A DNA stretch of 64,000 nt from positions 1-64,000 of the forward strand of contig CAYGYX010000001.1 in the NCBI GenBank assembly GCA_964354255.1, in the 5' to 3' direction. This document shows, one piece after another, positions 17,373 through 26,664 of this stretch. Source of the stretch: VGBK01 sp964354255 (GTDB lineage Bacteria; Actinomycetota; Acidimicrobiia; Spongiisociales; UBA11373). How positions within the stretch are numbered: the stretch's first letter is position 1; each line of letters starts with the position of its first letter. The translations under genes were made by a program, and so were the position numbers. The notes beneath the pieces are model-generated. The model saw nothing but the letters and a program-made list of their open reading frames with translations. It did no database searches and was not told where the DNA came from.

Positions 17373-18305
17373 ATGCGTTCGCACGTCCGTATCCCGAAGA
17401 CCCGCAAGTGGGGGCTCGTCCTGGCAGCCGCCACCGCGCTGATCAGTGGCTTCGCCGTCTTCATCAACGGGTACGGCGTCCGCTCGTGGGCCGGGGCGGG
17501 GGCCTCGACCGCTGCCTACACCACCTTCAAGAACCTGGTGGCCGCCCTGTTCCTGGGGACGATCGCCTACGCCGCGGCCCGGCGCTCGCCGGCCGGCACC
17601 CTGCGGCCGCAGAACACCTCGCAGTGGCGCCGCCTGGCGCTGGTCGGGGTCATCGGCGGCGGCGTCCCCTTCCTGCTCTTCTTCGAGGGCCTGGCCCGCG
17701 CCTCCTCCGGCCAGGCCGCCTTCATCCACAAGACCCTGCTGGTCTGGGTCGCCCTGCTGGCGCTCCCCCTCCTCGCCGAGCGCCTCAGCGCCGTGCACGT
17801 CGGGGCCATGGCCCTGCTCGTCGTCGGCCAGGCCGTCATGACTGGGGTAGGCAACCTCGGGTTCGGGGCCGGTGAGGCCATGATCCTGGCGGCCACCCTG
17901 CTCTGGGCAGCCGAGGTGATCGTCGCCAAGCGCCTGCTGGCCGACATCCCCGCTCCCACCGTGGCGGTGGCCCGCATGGGCATCGGGGCAGCGGTGCTGA
18001 TCGGCTGGACGGCCGTCACCGGCGGGTTCGCCTCCCTCGGCGCGCTCACCGCCATTCACTGGGGCTGGGCGCTGGTCACCGGCCTGGTCCTCACCGGCTA
18101 CGTGGCCACCTGGTACGGGGCCCTGGCCCGGGCCCAGGCAGTGGACGTCACCGCCGTGCTGGTCTTCGGGGCAGTGGTCACCGCCCTCCTCGAGACGGGC
18201 ATCCGCGGGGTGGCACTCCCGTCGGCCGCCGGTCTGGCGATGGTGACCGTCGGGGCCGTGCTGGCCGCCCTGGCCGCCGCCCGGGCGGCCCGGCAGAAGG
18301 CCTGA
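17373..18305 (+). CDS. EamA/DMT-family membrane transporter
   Basis: A 310-residue membrane protein with about ten hydrophobic helices in two EamA repeats (residues about 15-150 and 165-305). Drug/metabolite transporters of this family export small metabolites such as amino acids, sugars or nucleosides; the substrate is not predictable. ATG 17373 is taken because the earlier in-frame start would add a low-complexity segment reaching into the divergent hydrogenase gene. It shares one base (TGATG) with the next gene. Confidence 0.88.
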   Translation: MRSHVRIPKTRKWGLVLAAATALISGFAVFINGYGVRSWAGAGASTAAYTTFKNLVAALFLGTIAYAAARRSPAGTLRPQNTSQWRRLALVGVIGGGVPFLLFFEGLARASSGQAAFIHKTLLVWVALLALPLLAERLSAVHVGAMALLVVGQAVMTGVGNLGFGAGEAMILAATLLWAAEVIVAKRLLADIPAPTVAVARMGIGAAVLIGWTAVTGGFASLGALTAIHWGWALVTGLVLTGYVATWYGALARAQAVDVTAVLVFGAVVTALLETGIRGVALPSAAGLAMVTVGAVLAALAAARAARQKA

Positions 18306-19069
18306 TGACCCCGGGCCCACTGCTCTTCGCCCGGTTCGCCTTCCCTCCGAACCGGCTCGGTTACTGCGGCCCGACAGACCACCAGGGCCTCTTCGAGATG
18401 GCTACCGAGGCTGCCCCGGCCGCCGAACTGGCGGCCATGGCCCGGGCCTTCGAAGGGGCCTACCCCTATCTGCAGTTGATCGCCGCCGCCAACGGCATCG
18501 CCGACCCCCTCGACACACGGGTGGTGGAGGCCTATTGGGTGGGCAGCCCCCTGCTCGAGCAGGTGGGCATGCCGGCCATGGGGGCTGCCCTCGACGAGCG
18601 CTTCCGGCCCCGGATGGCCGCCCGCACCTGGCCACTCCTGGCCGAGGCCGTGCCCCTGGGGGCGGTGCCCCACCACTCCTTCCATGTCTTCGGGGTCTAC
18701 CCCTGGGTCGGCCTGCTCCGGGAAGGCAACGTCGAGCACCCCCTGCGGGTCCTCGACCAGTGCCGCATCCGCTGGGGCGTGGTGCGCCGGGTGGAAGGTG
18801 ACCGGGCGGTGGTGGAGAGCCGGCCCCTGACTTGGGACGGCCGTGCCCTGGGCTACGGACTGGCCCGCCTGGAGACGGTGACCTGGGCCCGGGGAGGGGT
18901 CGGCCTCAGCGACCCGCTGCGCCCGGGCGACACCGTCGCCATGCACTGGGATTGGGTCTGCGACCGCCTCTCCGAGCGCCGCCTGGCCCGCCTGCGCCGC
19001 TGGACGAAGCGCCACCTGGACATCGCCAACGGAGCCCCCCACCCGGCGCCGACGGCCGTCCTGGGCTGA
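18305..19069 (+). CDS. Conserved-type hypothetical protein next to hydrogenase and DMT transporter
   Basis: A 254-residue soluble protein of unknown function. It opens with FARFAFPPNRLGYCGPTDH, has a helical middle (AFEGAYPYLQLIAAANGI) and two conserved-looking His-rich stretches (GAVPHHSFHVFGVYPWVG and DTVAMHWDWVCDRLS). The His, Cys and Trp residues could bind a metal, but no known motif is met. The start overlaps the transporter stop (TGATG), so the two are translationally coupled. The position beside a hydrogenase operon may be functional or chance. Confidence 0.75.
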   Translation: MTPGPLLFARFAFPPNRLGYCGPTDHQGLFEMATEAAPAAELAAMARAFEGAYPYLQLIAAANGIADPLDTRVVEAYWVGSPLLEQVGMPAMGAALDERFRPRMAARTWPLLAEAVPLGAVPHHSFHVFGVYPWVGLLREGNVEHPLRVLDQCRIRWGVVRRVEGDRAVVESRPLTWDGRALGYGLARLETVTWARGGVGLSDPLRPGDTVAMHWDWVCDRLSERRLARLRRWTKRHLDIANGAPHPAPTAVLG

Positions 19070-19089
19070 TCGATTGCCGTCCTGGGCGG

Positions 19090-19338
19090 CTACCGGCCGG
19101 GCCCGGGTAGGCCCTCCCCGCTCTCATCCTGCTCGGCGCGGGCCTGCTCGGCCCGGGTTTGTGCAATCACATGCTCCGTCGCCGGATCCGCCCGCGTGGT
19201 GACCTCCAGCATCGCCAGGCCGCCGGCGCCGGCGGGCATCCGGTGCGAGCGGTAGTAGATCCAGCCCCTGCCCTCGGCCCACAACGCCAAGCGGTGCAAG
19301 CCATACCAGGCCACCGCCGCCAGGCACACCCACAGCAA
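19090..19338 (-). CDS. Small single-pass membrane protein
   Basis: An 82-residue protein with one N-terminal hydrophobic helix (LWVCLAAVAWYGLHRLALW), then a basic/aromatic motif RGWIYYRSHRMPAGAGGL and a charged, Glu/Ala/Arg-rich tail. The start would be TTG with GGCAGGTGG upstream, which lowers confidence. The amino-acid pattern is protein-like rather than a shadow of another frame, and no gene opposes it. Function unknown. Confidence 0.55.
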   Translation of the reverse strand: MLWVCLAAVAWYGLHRLALWAEGRGWIYYRSHRMPAGAGGLAMLEVTTRADPATEHVIAQTRAEQARAEQDESGEGLPGPGR

Positions 19339-19396
19339 CCACCACCTGCCGGGGGTTTTCCCACGCCGGCCCGCCGGGCCGGACGAAGAGACCCAA

Positions 19397-19413
19397 CCTC
19401 TCCCCGGGAGAGG
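19397..19413. repeat. CCTCTCCC palindrome
   Basis: The palindrome CCTCTCCCCGGGAGAGG stands in the leader region before the PAC2 gene and shares its core with the hairpins at 11267-11291 and 56228-56290. It is one member of a dispersed CTCTCCC/GGGAGAG family in this window. Confidence 0.5.
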
Positions 19414-19448
19414 GCCCCAACCCCGGCCCCTTCCAGGACGCCCCCAAC

Positions 19449-19454
19449 TACCCT
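19449..19454 (+). promoter_or_regulatory. Leaderless -10 box (TACCCT) for the PAC2 gene
   Basis: TACCCT is followed after exactly 6 bases by the ATG of the PAC2 gene, and no ribosome binding site is present. This is the clearest leaderless arrangement in the window. Confidence 0.6.
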
Positions 19455-19460
19455 GGCCCC

Positions 19461-20314
19461 ATGGACTCCATCCACCGTCTCGGCCGGCCGGCCCTCCGCC
19501 GGCCGCGCGCCCTCATCGCCTGGGAGGGGTGGAACGACGCCTGCGACGCCGCCTCCGGGGCGGCCGCCTTCCTCCTCGGCCAGTTCGACCTGGAGCCCTT
19601 CGCCCTCATCGAACCGGAGGAGTTCTACGACTTCCAGGCCCACCGCCCCACCGTGCAGACCGACGACGGCGGCACCCGCCGCCTGACCTGGCCGGGCACC
19701 CGGTTCTATGCGGTCGAGATGGCCGACCAACCGCACGACCTCGTCGTGGTGGTAGGCGACGAGCCCAACCTGCGCTGGAAGACCTACACCCGGCTGGTCA
19801 CCCAGGTGCTCGCCGACGCCGACGTGGAGACGGCGGTGACCCTGGGGGCGTTCATAGGGCAGGTGGCCCACACCATCCCGGTACCCCTCATGGGGGCGGC
19901 CACCCACCCCGAACTGGTACACGCCCACCACCTGTCGCCCTCCTCCTACGAGGGACCTACCGGCATCATCGGAGTACTGCTCGAGGCCTGCCGCGAGATG
20001 GGCCTCCCACTCCTGAGCCTGTGGGCGGCGGTCCCCCACTACCTGGCCGCCAATCCCAATCCCCGGGCCATGCTCGCCCTCCTCGGCAAGGCCGCCGAGG
20101 TCCTCGGGGTGGCCATCGACACCGCAGAACTGGCCAAGGTGGCCGACGAGTTCCAGGGACGCGTCGACTCCGCCATGGCCGAGAACGAGACCTTCCTCGC
20201 CTACGTCCACCGTTTGGAGGCCGAGGCCCGGCCTCCGCTCCCCACCCGGCTCGATCCCAAGAGCGGCGATCGCCTCATCTCCGAGATAGAGCAGTTCCTG
20301 CGCGACCGCCGGGA

Positions 20315-20318
<4 letters not shown>
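19461..20318 (+). CDS. PAC2-family protein
   Basis: A 285-residue member of the PAC2 (proteasome assembly chaperone 2-like) family, common in actinobacteria. The fold is seen in RALIAWEGWNDACDAASGAA, in the hydrophobic strand DLVVVVGDEPNLRW and in SYEGPTGIIGVLLEACREMG. Its exact role is unsettled; family members are proposed to bind proteasome-related or peptidase partners. Transcription is likely leaderless. The 3' end overlaps the convergent crotonase gene by 4 bp. Confidence 0.88.
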
Positions 20319-21064
<746 letters not shown>

Positions 21065-21130
21065 CCTGCCTCCTCTCAGCTGATGACGAGCCTACGGCAC
21101 CGCCCTATCCCGCGACGGGGTGCCGCCGTC

Positions 21131-21136
21131 TAGCCT
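21131..21136 (+). promoter_or_regulatory. Putative -10 box (TAGCCT)
   Basis: TAGCCT lies 25 bases before the ATG of the RTX-NodB gene, giving a short leader that holds an AAGGTAGG ribosome binding site. Confidence 0.4.
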
Positions 21137-21161
21137 GTGGCCGCGTCTCTCAAGGTAGGCA

Positions 21162-22562
21162 ATGTCCCTGATCACCCCCCGGCGCGCGGTGCTCTGCGCC
21201 CTCCTCATCTGGGGCTGGCTGGCTGCGCCGCCGGCCTGGCCGGCCGAGACGCCTGCCCCGCGCTGCCAGGGGCATCCGGCCACCATCATCGGCACACCGA
21301 ACGACGATTGGCTGAAGGGCACCCGGGGGGACGATGTGATCTGCGCCGGGGACGGGGACGACACGGTCACCGGCGGAGGCGGGGACGACCTGATCTGCGC
21401 CGGGCCGGGTAACGACACCGTCACCGGTGGCGCCGGAGCCGACACGCTCCTTGGGGCCGAGGGCGACGACTCACTCAACGGCAACGACGGGCCGGATCGC
21501 CTGAGCGGCGGCCCCGGAGGGGACCTGCTCGTCGGTGAGCCGGGCGACGACGTCGCAATGGGCGGCTTGGGCGACGACCTGCTCCGGGGCGGCGCCGGCG
21601 CCGATCGCCTCTTCGGGGAGGATGGAAGAGACACTCTGTCGGGCGGGGACGGCGACGACACTCTCAGCGGTGGCGACGGCGACGACGTGGCCTACGGCGG
21701 GCCGGGGGCCGACTACTTACAGGGCGGCAACGACTCCGACTCCCTGCGCGGACAGGAGGGGCCGGACCGGCTCTTCGGCGGCGCGAGCGACGACTTCCTC
21801 TCCGGCGGGGACGGCGACGACACCCTGCGCGGCAAAGACGGTCGCGATCGCTGCGACGGGGGCGACGGCCGGGACGAGGCCGCCACCTGCGAGGAGTTCG
21901 CCGCCACCGAATTCGGCCAGGTGGCCCAACCCCGGTTTCGACCGGGCCCCACCCAGGTCGCCCTGACCTTCGACGACGGGCCGCTCCCGCAGAACACCCG
22001 GCAGATCCTCGACATCCTCGAGCGGTACCAGGTGCCTGCCACCTTCTTCGTGATCGGCCGCCAGGCCGCCGACAACCCGGAGCTGCTGCAGCGCATGGTG
22101 GCCGAAGGGCACTCGGTGCAGAACCACACCTGGGGCCACTACTGGCTGACCCGCTACTCGGATACCACCATCGCCGACCAGCTAGAGCGCGCCAACCAGG
22201 CGATCGAGGGGGCCACGGGCGACCTCCCGCACTGCTACCGGCCCCCCTTTGGGGCAGTGAACGACCGTGTTCGCTCGGTGGCGGCCGGCCTGAGCCTGAC
22301 CACCATCATGTGGGACGTCGATCCCTGGGACTGGAAGCACCCGGGATCGGCAGCCGTCGCCTCGCACGTGCTCCGCAAGACCGGCGGAGGGGACATCGTG
22401 CTCTTCCACGATTCGGCGGGATGGAGCACCATCGGGGCGCTGCCCGCCATCATCGAAGGCCTGCGCGCCCGCGGCCTGGAGTTCGTGACGATCTGCTCAA
22501 CCCCGATCCTGGCTCCCGAGGCGAGCCAGGATCGCCTCTTCGAGCTCATCGGGTCGTTGTGA
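21162..22562 (+). CDS. Secreted RTX-type calcium-binding repeat / NodB polysaccharide deacetylase fusion
   Basis: A 466-residue exported protein. A signal peptide (about 1-28) is followed by about 190 residues of glycine/aspartate nonapeptide repeats (43-238, pattern GGxGxDxLx), which bind Ca2+ in hemolysin-type proteins. The C-terminal part is a carbohydrate esterase 4/NodB domain: TFDDGP (269-274), metal ligands H322 and H326 in HTWGH, RPPFGA, and LFHDSA. All catalytic motifs are present, so it should deacetylate a cell-wall or capsular polymer outside the cell. The order RTX then NodB in one chain is unusual; the repeats may anchor the enzyme to the surface. The gene's end overlaps a convergent gene by 66 bp. 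Confidence 0.92.
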   Translation: MSLITPRRAVLCALLIWGWLAAPPAWPAETPAPRCQGHPATIIGTPNDDWLKGTRGDDVICAGDGDDTVTGGGGDDLICAGPGNDTVTGGAGADTLLGAEGDDSLNGNDGPDRLSGGPGGDLLVGEPGDDVAMGGLGDDLLRGGAGADRLFGEDGRDTLSGGDGDDTLSGGDGDDVAYGGPGADYLQGGNDSDSLRGQEGPDRLFGGASDDFLSGGDGDDTLRGKDGRDRCDGGDGRDEAATCEEFAATEFGQVAQPRFRPGPTQVALTFDDGPLPQNTRQILDILERYQVPATFFVIGRQAADNPELLQRMVAEGHSVQNHTWGHYWLTRYSDTTIADQLERANQAIEGATGDLPHCYRPPFGAVNDRVRSVAAGLSLTTIMWDVDPWDWKHPGSAAVASHVLRKTGGGDIVLFHDSAGWSTIGALPAIIEGLRARGLEFVTICSTPILAPEASQDRLFELIGSL

Positions 22563-22994
22563 CCCCACCGCGAAGCGGTAGCCCTGCCGCAGGGTGATCT
22601 CCACGGCCACGTCGCCGCGCCGCCCCCAGCGGATGCCCCAGCCGCTGAACTCACGTATGGGCAGGTAGCGCACCTGCTCACACCGCTCGATGTCCCCCCA
22701 AGCGAACCGGCGCCCGCTCAACGGCGGACGGAAGCGCACGTCGACCCCTTGCTCGTCGACCCTGGTCACCAGCCGCAGAGCGAGCAGCCAACAGGGAAGC
22801 AGCACCCCGGCCACCGCCCACACGGCGACCAGCACCCAGTCGGGCGCCGGGTTATCGCCGAAACGGTTGCCCAGGATCACCTGCCAGATGGCGGCGAACC
22901 AGGCGAAGCCCACCGGGACGGCGACCAGAGCCCACACGCCGGGGTGGCGGAACCGCTGCACCTCTTCGAAATCGGGCTGCCCGGTGCCGGCCAA
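22497..22994 (-). CDS. Two-helix membrane protein, function unknown
   Basis: A 165-residue protein with two transmembrane segments (about 18-45 and 52-75) and a C-terminal soluble strand-rich region (DEQGVDVRFRPPLSGRRFAW, SGWGIRWGRRGDVAVEITLRQGYRF) resembling small membrane-attached PH-like domains. The TTG start is supported by GGGGAGGT seven bases upstream. Its last 22 codons lie antisense to the 3' end of the NodB-fusion gene, so both readings must be kept by selection or one stop is misplaced. Confidence 0.75.
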   Translation of the reverse strand: MAGTGQPDFEEVQRFRHPGVWALVAVPVGFAWFAAIWQVILGNRFGDNPAPDWVLVAVWAVAGVLLPCWLLALRLVTRVDEQGVDVRFRPPLSGRRFAWGDIERCEQVRYLPIREFSGWGIRWGRRGDVAVEITLRQGYRFAVGSQRPDELEEAILARLGSQDRG

Positions 22995-23086
22995 AGCACA
23001 CCTCCCCGGCCGACGTTACCGCGCAGGGCGGAGCCTCGGGAGACGGGCTCTCGAGACGGCGAGATGGGCCGGCACCGCGGCCGCGC

Positions 23087-23176
23087 TTACTTCCGCTTAT
23101 GGCGGTCGGCGCGCAAGCGCTTGCGGTACTTGTGCTTGCTCATCTTCTTGCGCCGCTTCTTGATCAGAGAGCCCAT
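23087..23176 (-). CDS. Ribosomal protein bS22 (AURKAIP1/COX24-domain mini-protein)
   Basis: A 29-residue, extremely basic protein: MGSLIKKRRKKMSKHKYRKR followed by LRADRHKRK. It matches the tiny actinobacterial proteins of the AURKAIP1/COX24 family, seen as bS22 in mycobacterial ribosomes. ATG 23176 has AAGGA seven bases upstream and TAA at 23087. Such genes are easily missed because of length. Confidence 0.85.
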   Translation of the reverse strand: MGSLIKKRRKKMSKHKYRKRLRADRHKRK

Positions 23177-23262
23177 AGGTCCTTGGTCTTCCGGTGAGGC
23201 CCATAGGTTCGCGGCTCCGGCCCTGCTCTGCAACCCGGGGCTGCTCCGGCCGGCACCCCTGG

Positions 23263-23268
23263 TACCCT
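23263..23268 (+). promoter_or_regulatory. Leaderless -10 box (TACCCT) for the SDR gene
   Basis: TACCCT is followed by 7 bases and then the ATG at 23276. No ribosome binding site is visible. Confidence 0.55.
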
Positions 23269-23275
23269 CGGCACC

Positions 23276-24028
23276 ATGACCGCCGACATCAACCTGCGCC
23301 AGCGAGCCGTCGTCATCACCGGAGCCAGCCGGGGAATCGGGGAAGCCATCGCCCTGGCCTGCGCCGAGGCGGGCGCCTCCGTCGCCCTCGCCGCCCGCAA
23401 GGTGGCGCCCCTCGAGGCCACCGCCGCGGCCATCAGGGCAGCCGGGGGAACGGCCCTGGCCATCCCCTGTCACACCGGCCACGCCGACGAAGTGGCCGCC
23501 CTCTTCGAGCGGACCATCGCCGAGTTCGGCAAGGTGGACGGCCTGGTCAACAACGCCGCCACCAACCCTTACTTCGGGCCCACCCTCGGTGTCACCGACT
23601 CCGCCTTCGACAAGATCTTCGAGGTGAACGTCAAGGGCTACCTCTACACGAGCCGGGAGTTCGCCGCTCGGGCCCGGGGCGGGGCCATCGTCAACGTGGC
23701 CTCCTACGCCGGGCTGAGGGCCTCGCCCCTCCTCGGTGTCTACGGGATGAGCAAGGCGGCGGTCATCTCGATGACCCGGACCCTGGCAGTGGAGTTGGGC
23801 CCCGGCGACATCCGGGTCAACGCCGTCGCCCCCGGCCTGGTGGACACCCGCTTCTCCGCCGCCCTCCTGGAGGACGAGGGGATTCGCCGGCGCATGCTCG
23901 GCGACAACCCCATATCCCGTCCCGGCCGCCCCGAGGAGATCGCCGGGGCGGTGGTCTACCTGCTCTCCGACGCCGCCTCCTACGTGACCGGGCACACCCT
24001 GGTCATCGACGGCGGCGGCACCGCCTGA
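23276..24028 (+). CDS. Short-chain dehydrogenase/reductase (SDR)
   Basis: A 250-residue classical SDR that would oxidise or reduce a carbonyl/hydroxyl with NAD(P)(H). It has the cofactor motif TGASRGIG, the NNAA motif, active-site Ser in NVASYAG and YGMSK with Tyr and Lys. The C-terminus has the usual PGLVDT and a terminal VIDGGG. AARK after the second strand suggests preference for NADP(H). Substrate unknown; FabG-like and other alcohol dehydrogenases share this pattern. Monocistronic and probably leaderless. Confidence 0.92.
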   Translation: MTADINLRQRAVVITGASRGIGEAIALACAEAGASVALAARKVAPLEATAAAIRAAGGTALAIPCHTGHADEVAALFERTIAEFGKVDGLVNNAATNPYFGPTLGVTDSAFDKIFEVNVKGYLYTSREFAARARGGAIVNVASYAGLRASPLLGVYGMSKAAVISMTRTLAVELGPGDIRVNAVAPGLVDTRFSAALLEDEGIRRRMLGDNPISRPGRPEEIAGAVVYLLSDAASYVTGHTLVIDGGGTA

Positions 24029-24040
24029 GGGCCGCCCTGG

Positions 24041-26593
24041 TCAGGCCTCGCCCAGCGCCGCGGCGGACACGTCCTGCGCCTCCTCGGCAGACAGGTCCCT
24101 CAGGATCCGATCGGCCGCGTCCAGGTTGTCCACTCGCGCCGCCGCGCGCAGGGATTCCTCCGCCCGGTCGAGGTTCACCGCCCGGCTCACCTCGTCCACG
24201 GCGCCCTCCACCCGGTTCGCCTTGAGGCGCTCGCCCAACAACCGGTAGGCCGGGTCCCGGGCGACCTCGGCCAGACGTTGGAAGAGGCCCTTCATCCCCG
24301 GGACATCCCGCACGGCCGACATCACGTCGGCCGCCGCCGTGCCCGCCGAGCCCAGGGCCTGCGCGGCCTCTTCCACCACCCGGTCGATGCGGCCCTCGTC
24401 CAGGGCCTGGACCAGCGCCTGCTCGACTTGCGGGCGCAAGCCGGGCCCGGCGCCGGTCAGGACCGCCTCCACGCCTTCGACCCGGCGGGCCGCGGCCAGC
24501 AGGTCGGGCTCGCCGGCCAGGTGCCCGGTGAGATCGACGGGCGGCACCACCCCGCCCGACCGCGGCAGCGACCGCAAGCCCTGGATCCCCCCTCCGGTTG
24601 CCTGGCGCAACAGACGCTCCAGATCGGTCTCCCCTGTCAGATCGAGGGCAGCGCCGACCGCGTTCACCACCGCGTCGGCCCGATCGCCGTCGCCCCGGCC
24701 AAACGCCGCCGCGAGCAGTTCCGTCGCCCGGCTCCGCTCAATGGCCCGCTTCGCCCGGCCGACGAGATCCTCGACCAGCTCGCTCTCGAGCACATGGGAA
24801 GCATGGGCCTGCACTCTCTCGCGCAGGCCGGGAGGCAGGCCCGCCAACAGGTGCTGAGCCTCGGCCGTGTCGAGCACCGAACCGCCGGGCTCGCCGACGG
24901 CCGGGGCGGCTACCCCGCGCAGTCTCTCCACCCAGCGTCCCAGGCGCTCGGCCTCCAGGCGCTCCAACAGGCGGCCCTCCGCCTCGGCTCTCATCTCCCC
25001 CGGCAGATCGGCGAGCACGGACTCCACCCGGCCATCGCGGTGCAACCCGACCGACAGGTCCGCCTCGGCATCAAGCTCCACCCCCGGGCCGAGCCCCTCG
25101 CCGGCAGCCGCCGCCTCAATAGCGCCCTGCAGGCGCTCCTCACGCAGGCCGCCGAGCAGTCTCCCTTCGACGCGCTCCCGCACTTCCGGCGGCAGGCGGG
25201 AGAGCAGGCCCGCCGCCTTCTCGCCGGCCGCCAGCGCCGCCGCCGGATCGGCCCCCGCTTCCGGGGCGCCTATCACCCCGCGCACGATGTCCACCAAACG
25301 ATCCGTCTCCTCTGTTTCCAGGCGGGCCAACACCGCCTCCCGGGCGGTGATCTGCAGGTCGGGCGGCAGCCGGTCCAGGGCCGCCGCCGCCCGCCCCCGG
25401 CTCAGCTCCAGCGACGGGTCACGCCAGGGAACCACCCCGCCGCCGCCCCGGCCGCCGGCGGCCAGGTCGCGCAGCCCGCGCACCCTGCCCCCCTTCCACG
25501 CCCCCACCAGCGAGGCCACCGAGTTCCCACTCCCCATCAGGGCCGTCCCCAGGAGCAGGGCCGTCCCGCCCAGGCCCACCATCGCCGCGCTGGTGCCCTC
25601 AGCGGCAGACAGATCGCCGCTCCCCGCCGGGCGGCCTCCCCCCTCGTAGACCAGATCGACGGCGATCACCTGACCGGGGTCGATGGTGCCGTCGACCTGT
25701 CTGACCACCTCATCGCCGAAGAGCACGGTCAGCTCGTAGCTCTCCGCTGGCTCGGTGCCGCAGCCGGTCTGATAGGTCACGGCGACCCGGTAGGAGCCGC
25801 GGGCGGCCTCGCCGGGCGGCCAAAAGACGTTCTCCACCGGAGCCGTGGTGGCGGTGTCGCACGGGAAGTTGGCGTCGCGGTCGAGTTGGCCCCCGGAGGC
25901 GATGGTGGGGTTGTTGAAGGACACCGTGTCCCCGGCCGGGTCGGTCACCGACAGGTCCAGGTCGGCGAGCGAGGACCAGCGCAGCGTCACCTGAACGTCG
26001 CCGCCGCCCAGGTCCTCGGTCTCAGTGTCGGTCGGCTGCGCCCACGCGGCCCAGCCCGGCAGAAAGCCGGCGGCCACGGCCAGCACCACCAGGGCGGCAC
26101 CGGCCAGGCTCCCGGCGCGAGCACGCCGCGCCTCCACTACCGATTGCCAGCGCCCGGTGAGCAGGCCCACCACCTGCCCGATGCCGAAGAAGGACATGGC
26201 CAGGCCGAGGTCGGCCAAGCCGACTCGACCGATGACCCCGGCCGTCTGGACGACCACCACCCCCGCCCCCCAGGCGGCCACCCCGAGGACGGTGCGCCGG
26301 ACAAAGGCCCGCTTGCCCAGGAACCGCACCTGCAGGTGCAGGCCCTCGTACAAACCGACGACCAGGCCTCCCAGGAGCCCGGCTCCCATCAGGGCCTCCG
26401 GGGTCGTGACACCGAGGAGGCGGGCCATCAATGTGGTGGTGACGACGGTGATGGCCAGGCGCAGCAAGTCGAGGCCGGGCCGGACCCGCTGCTCCCGGCG
26501 AGCCGTGATGATCGAGAACAACAGGATCCCGGCCGACAAGGCCAGGGCCGCCACACTCAGCAACCGCCACACCACGCTCACGACGCCCTCCAT
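24041..26593 (-). CDS. Large membrane protein with YfaP-like domain and a repeated helical module
   Basis: An 850-residue protein. Four or five N-terminal helices (about 7-185) lead to a beta domain (about 197-318) similar to YfaP/DUF2135 (LRWSSLADLDLSVTDPAGD, GSYRVAVTY), probably outside the cell. One more helix (about 337-355) follows. The remaining 450 residues are helical and soluble. Five copies of a roughly 38-residue unit stand at about 404-442, 462-500, 524-562, 580-618 and 708-748, with the pattern LPPxhRExVxxRLLxxLxxERhxxhV. I recognise no named family for this unit. The following gene on the same strand starts 71 bp upstream of it and also encodes a membrane protein, so the pair may act together at the envelope. 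Confidence 0.8.
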   Translation of the reverse strand: MEGVVSVVWRLLSVAALALSAGILLFSIITARREQRVRPGLDLLRLAITVVTTTLMARLLGVTTPEALMGAGLLGGLVVGLYEGLHLQVRFLGKRAFVRRTVLGVAAWGAGVVVVQTAGVIGRVGLADLGLAMSFFGIGQVVGLLTGRWQSVVEARRARAGSLAGAALVVLAVAAGFLPGWAAWAQPTDTETEDLGGGDVQVTLRWSSLADLDLSVTDPAGDTVSFNNPTIASGGQLDRDANFPCDTATTAPVENVFWPPGEAARGSYRVAVTYQTGCGTEPAESYELTVLFGDEVVRQVDGTIDPGQVIAVDLVYEGGGRPAGSGDLSAAEGTSAAMVGLGGTALLLGTALMGSGNSVASLVGAWKGGRVRGLRDLAAGGRGGGGVVPWRDPSLELSRGRAAAALDRLPPDLQITAREAVLARLETEETDRLVDIVRGVIGAPEAGADPAAALAAGEKAAGLLSRLPPEVRERVEGRLLGGLREERLQGAIEAAAAGEGLGPGVELDAEADLSVGLHRDGRVESVLADLPGEMRAEAEGRLLERLEAERLGRWVERLRGVAAPAVGEPGGSVLDTAEAQHLLAGLPPGLRERVQAHASHVLESELVEDLVGRAKRAIERSRATELLAAAFGRGDGDRADAVVNAVGAALDLTGETDLERLLRQATGGGIQGLRSLPRSGGVVPPVDLTGHLAGEPDLLAAARRVEGVEAVLTGAGPGLRPQVEQALVQALDEGRIDRVVEEAAQALGSAGTAAADVMSAVRDVPGMKGLFQRLAEVARDPAYRLLGERLKANRVEGAVDEVSRAVNLDRAEESLRAAARVDNLDAADRILRDLSAEEAQDVSAAALGEA

Positions 26594-26664
26594 CGCGTCA
26601 CGGGCGACGCGCCCCCAAGGGCAGGGGCAGCCATCGCGACCGATCCGGTCACCAGCCCGAGCAC

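Noticed and set aside
21290..21880. Short DNA repeats that could look like a CRISPR or tandem array
   Set aside because: They are the coding repeats of the RTX region, with no constant spacers and with an open reading frame throughout.
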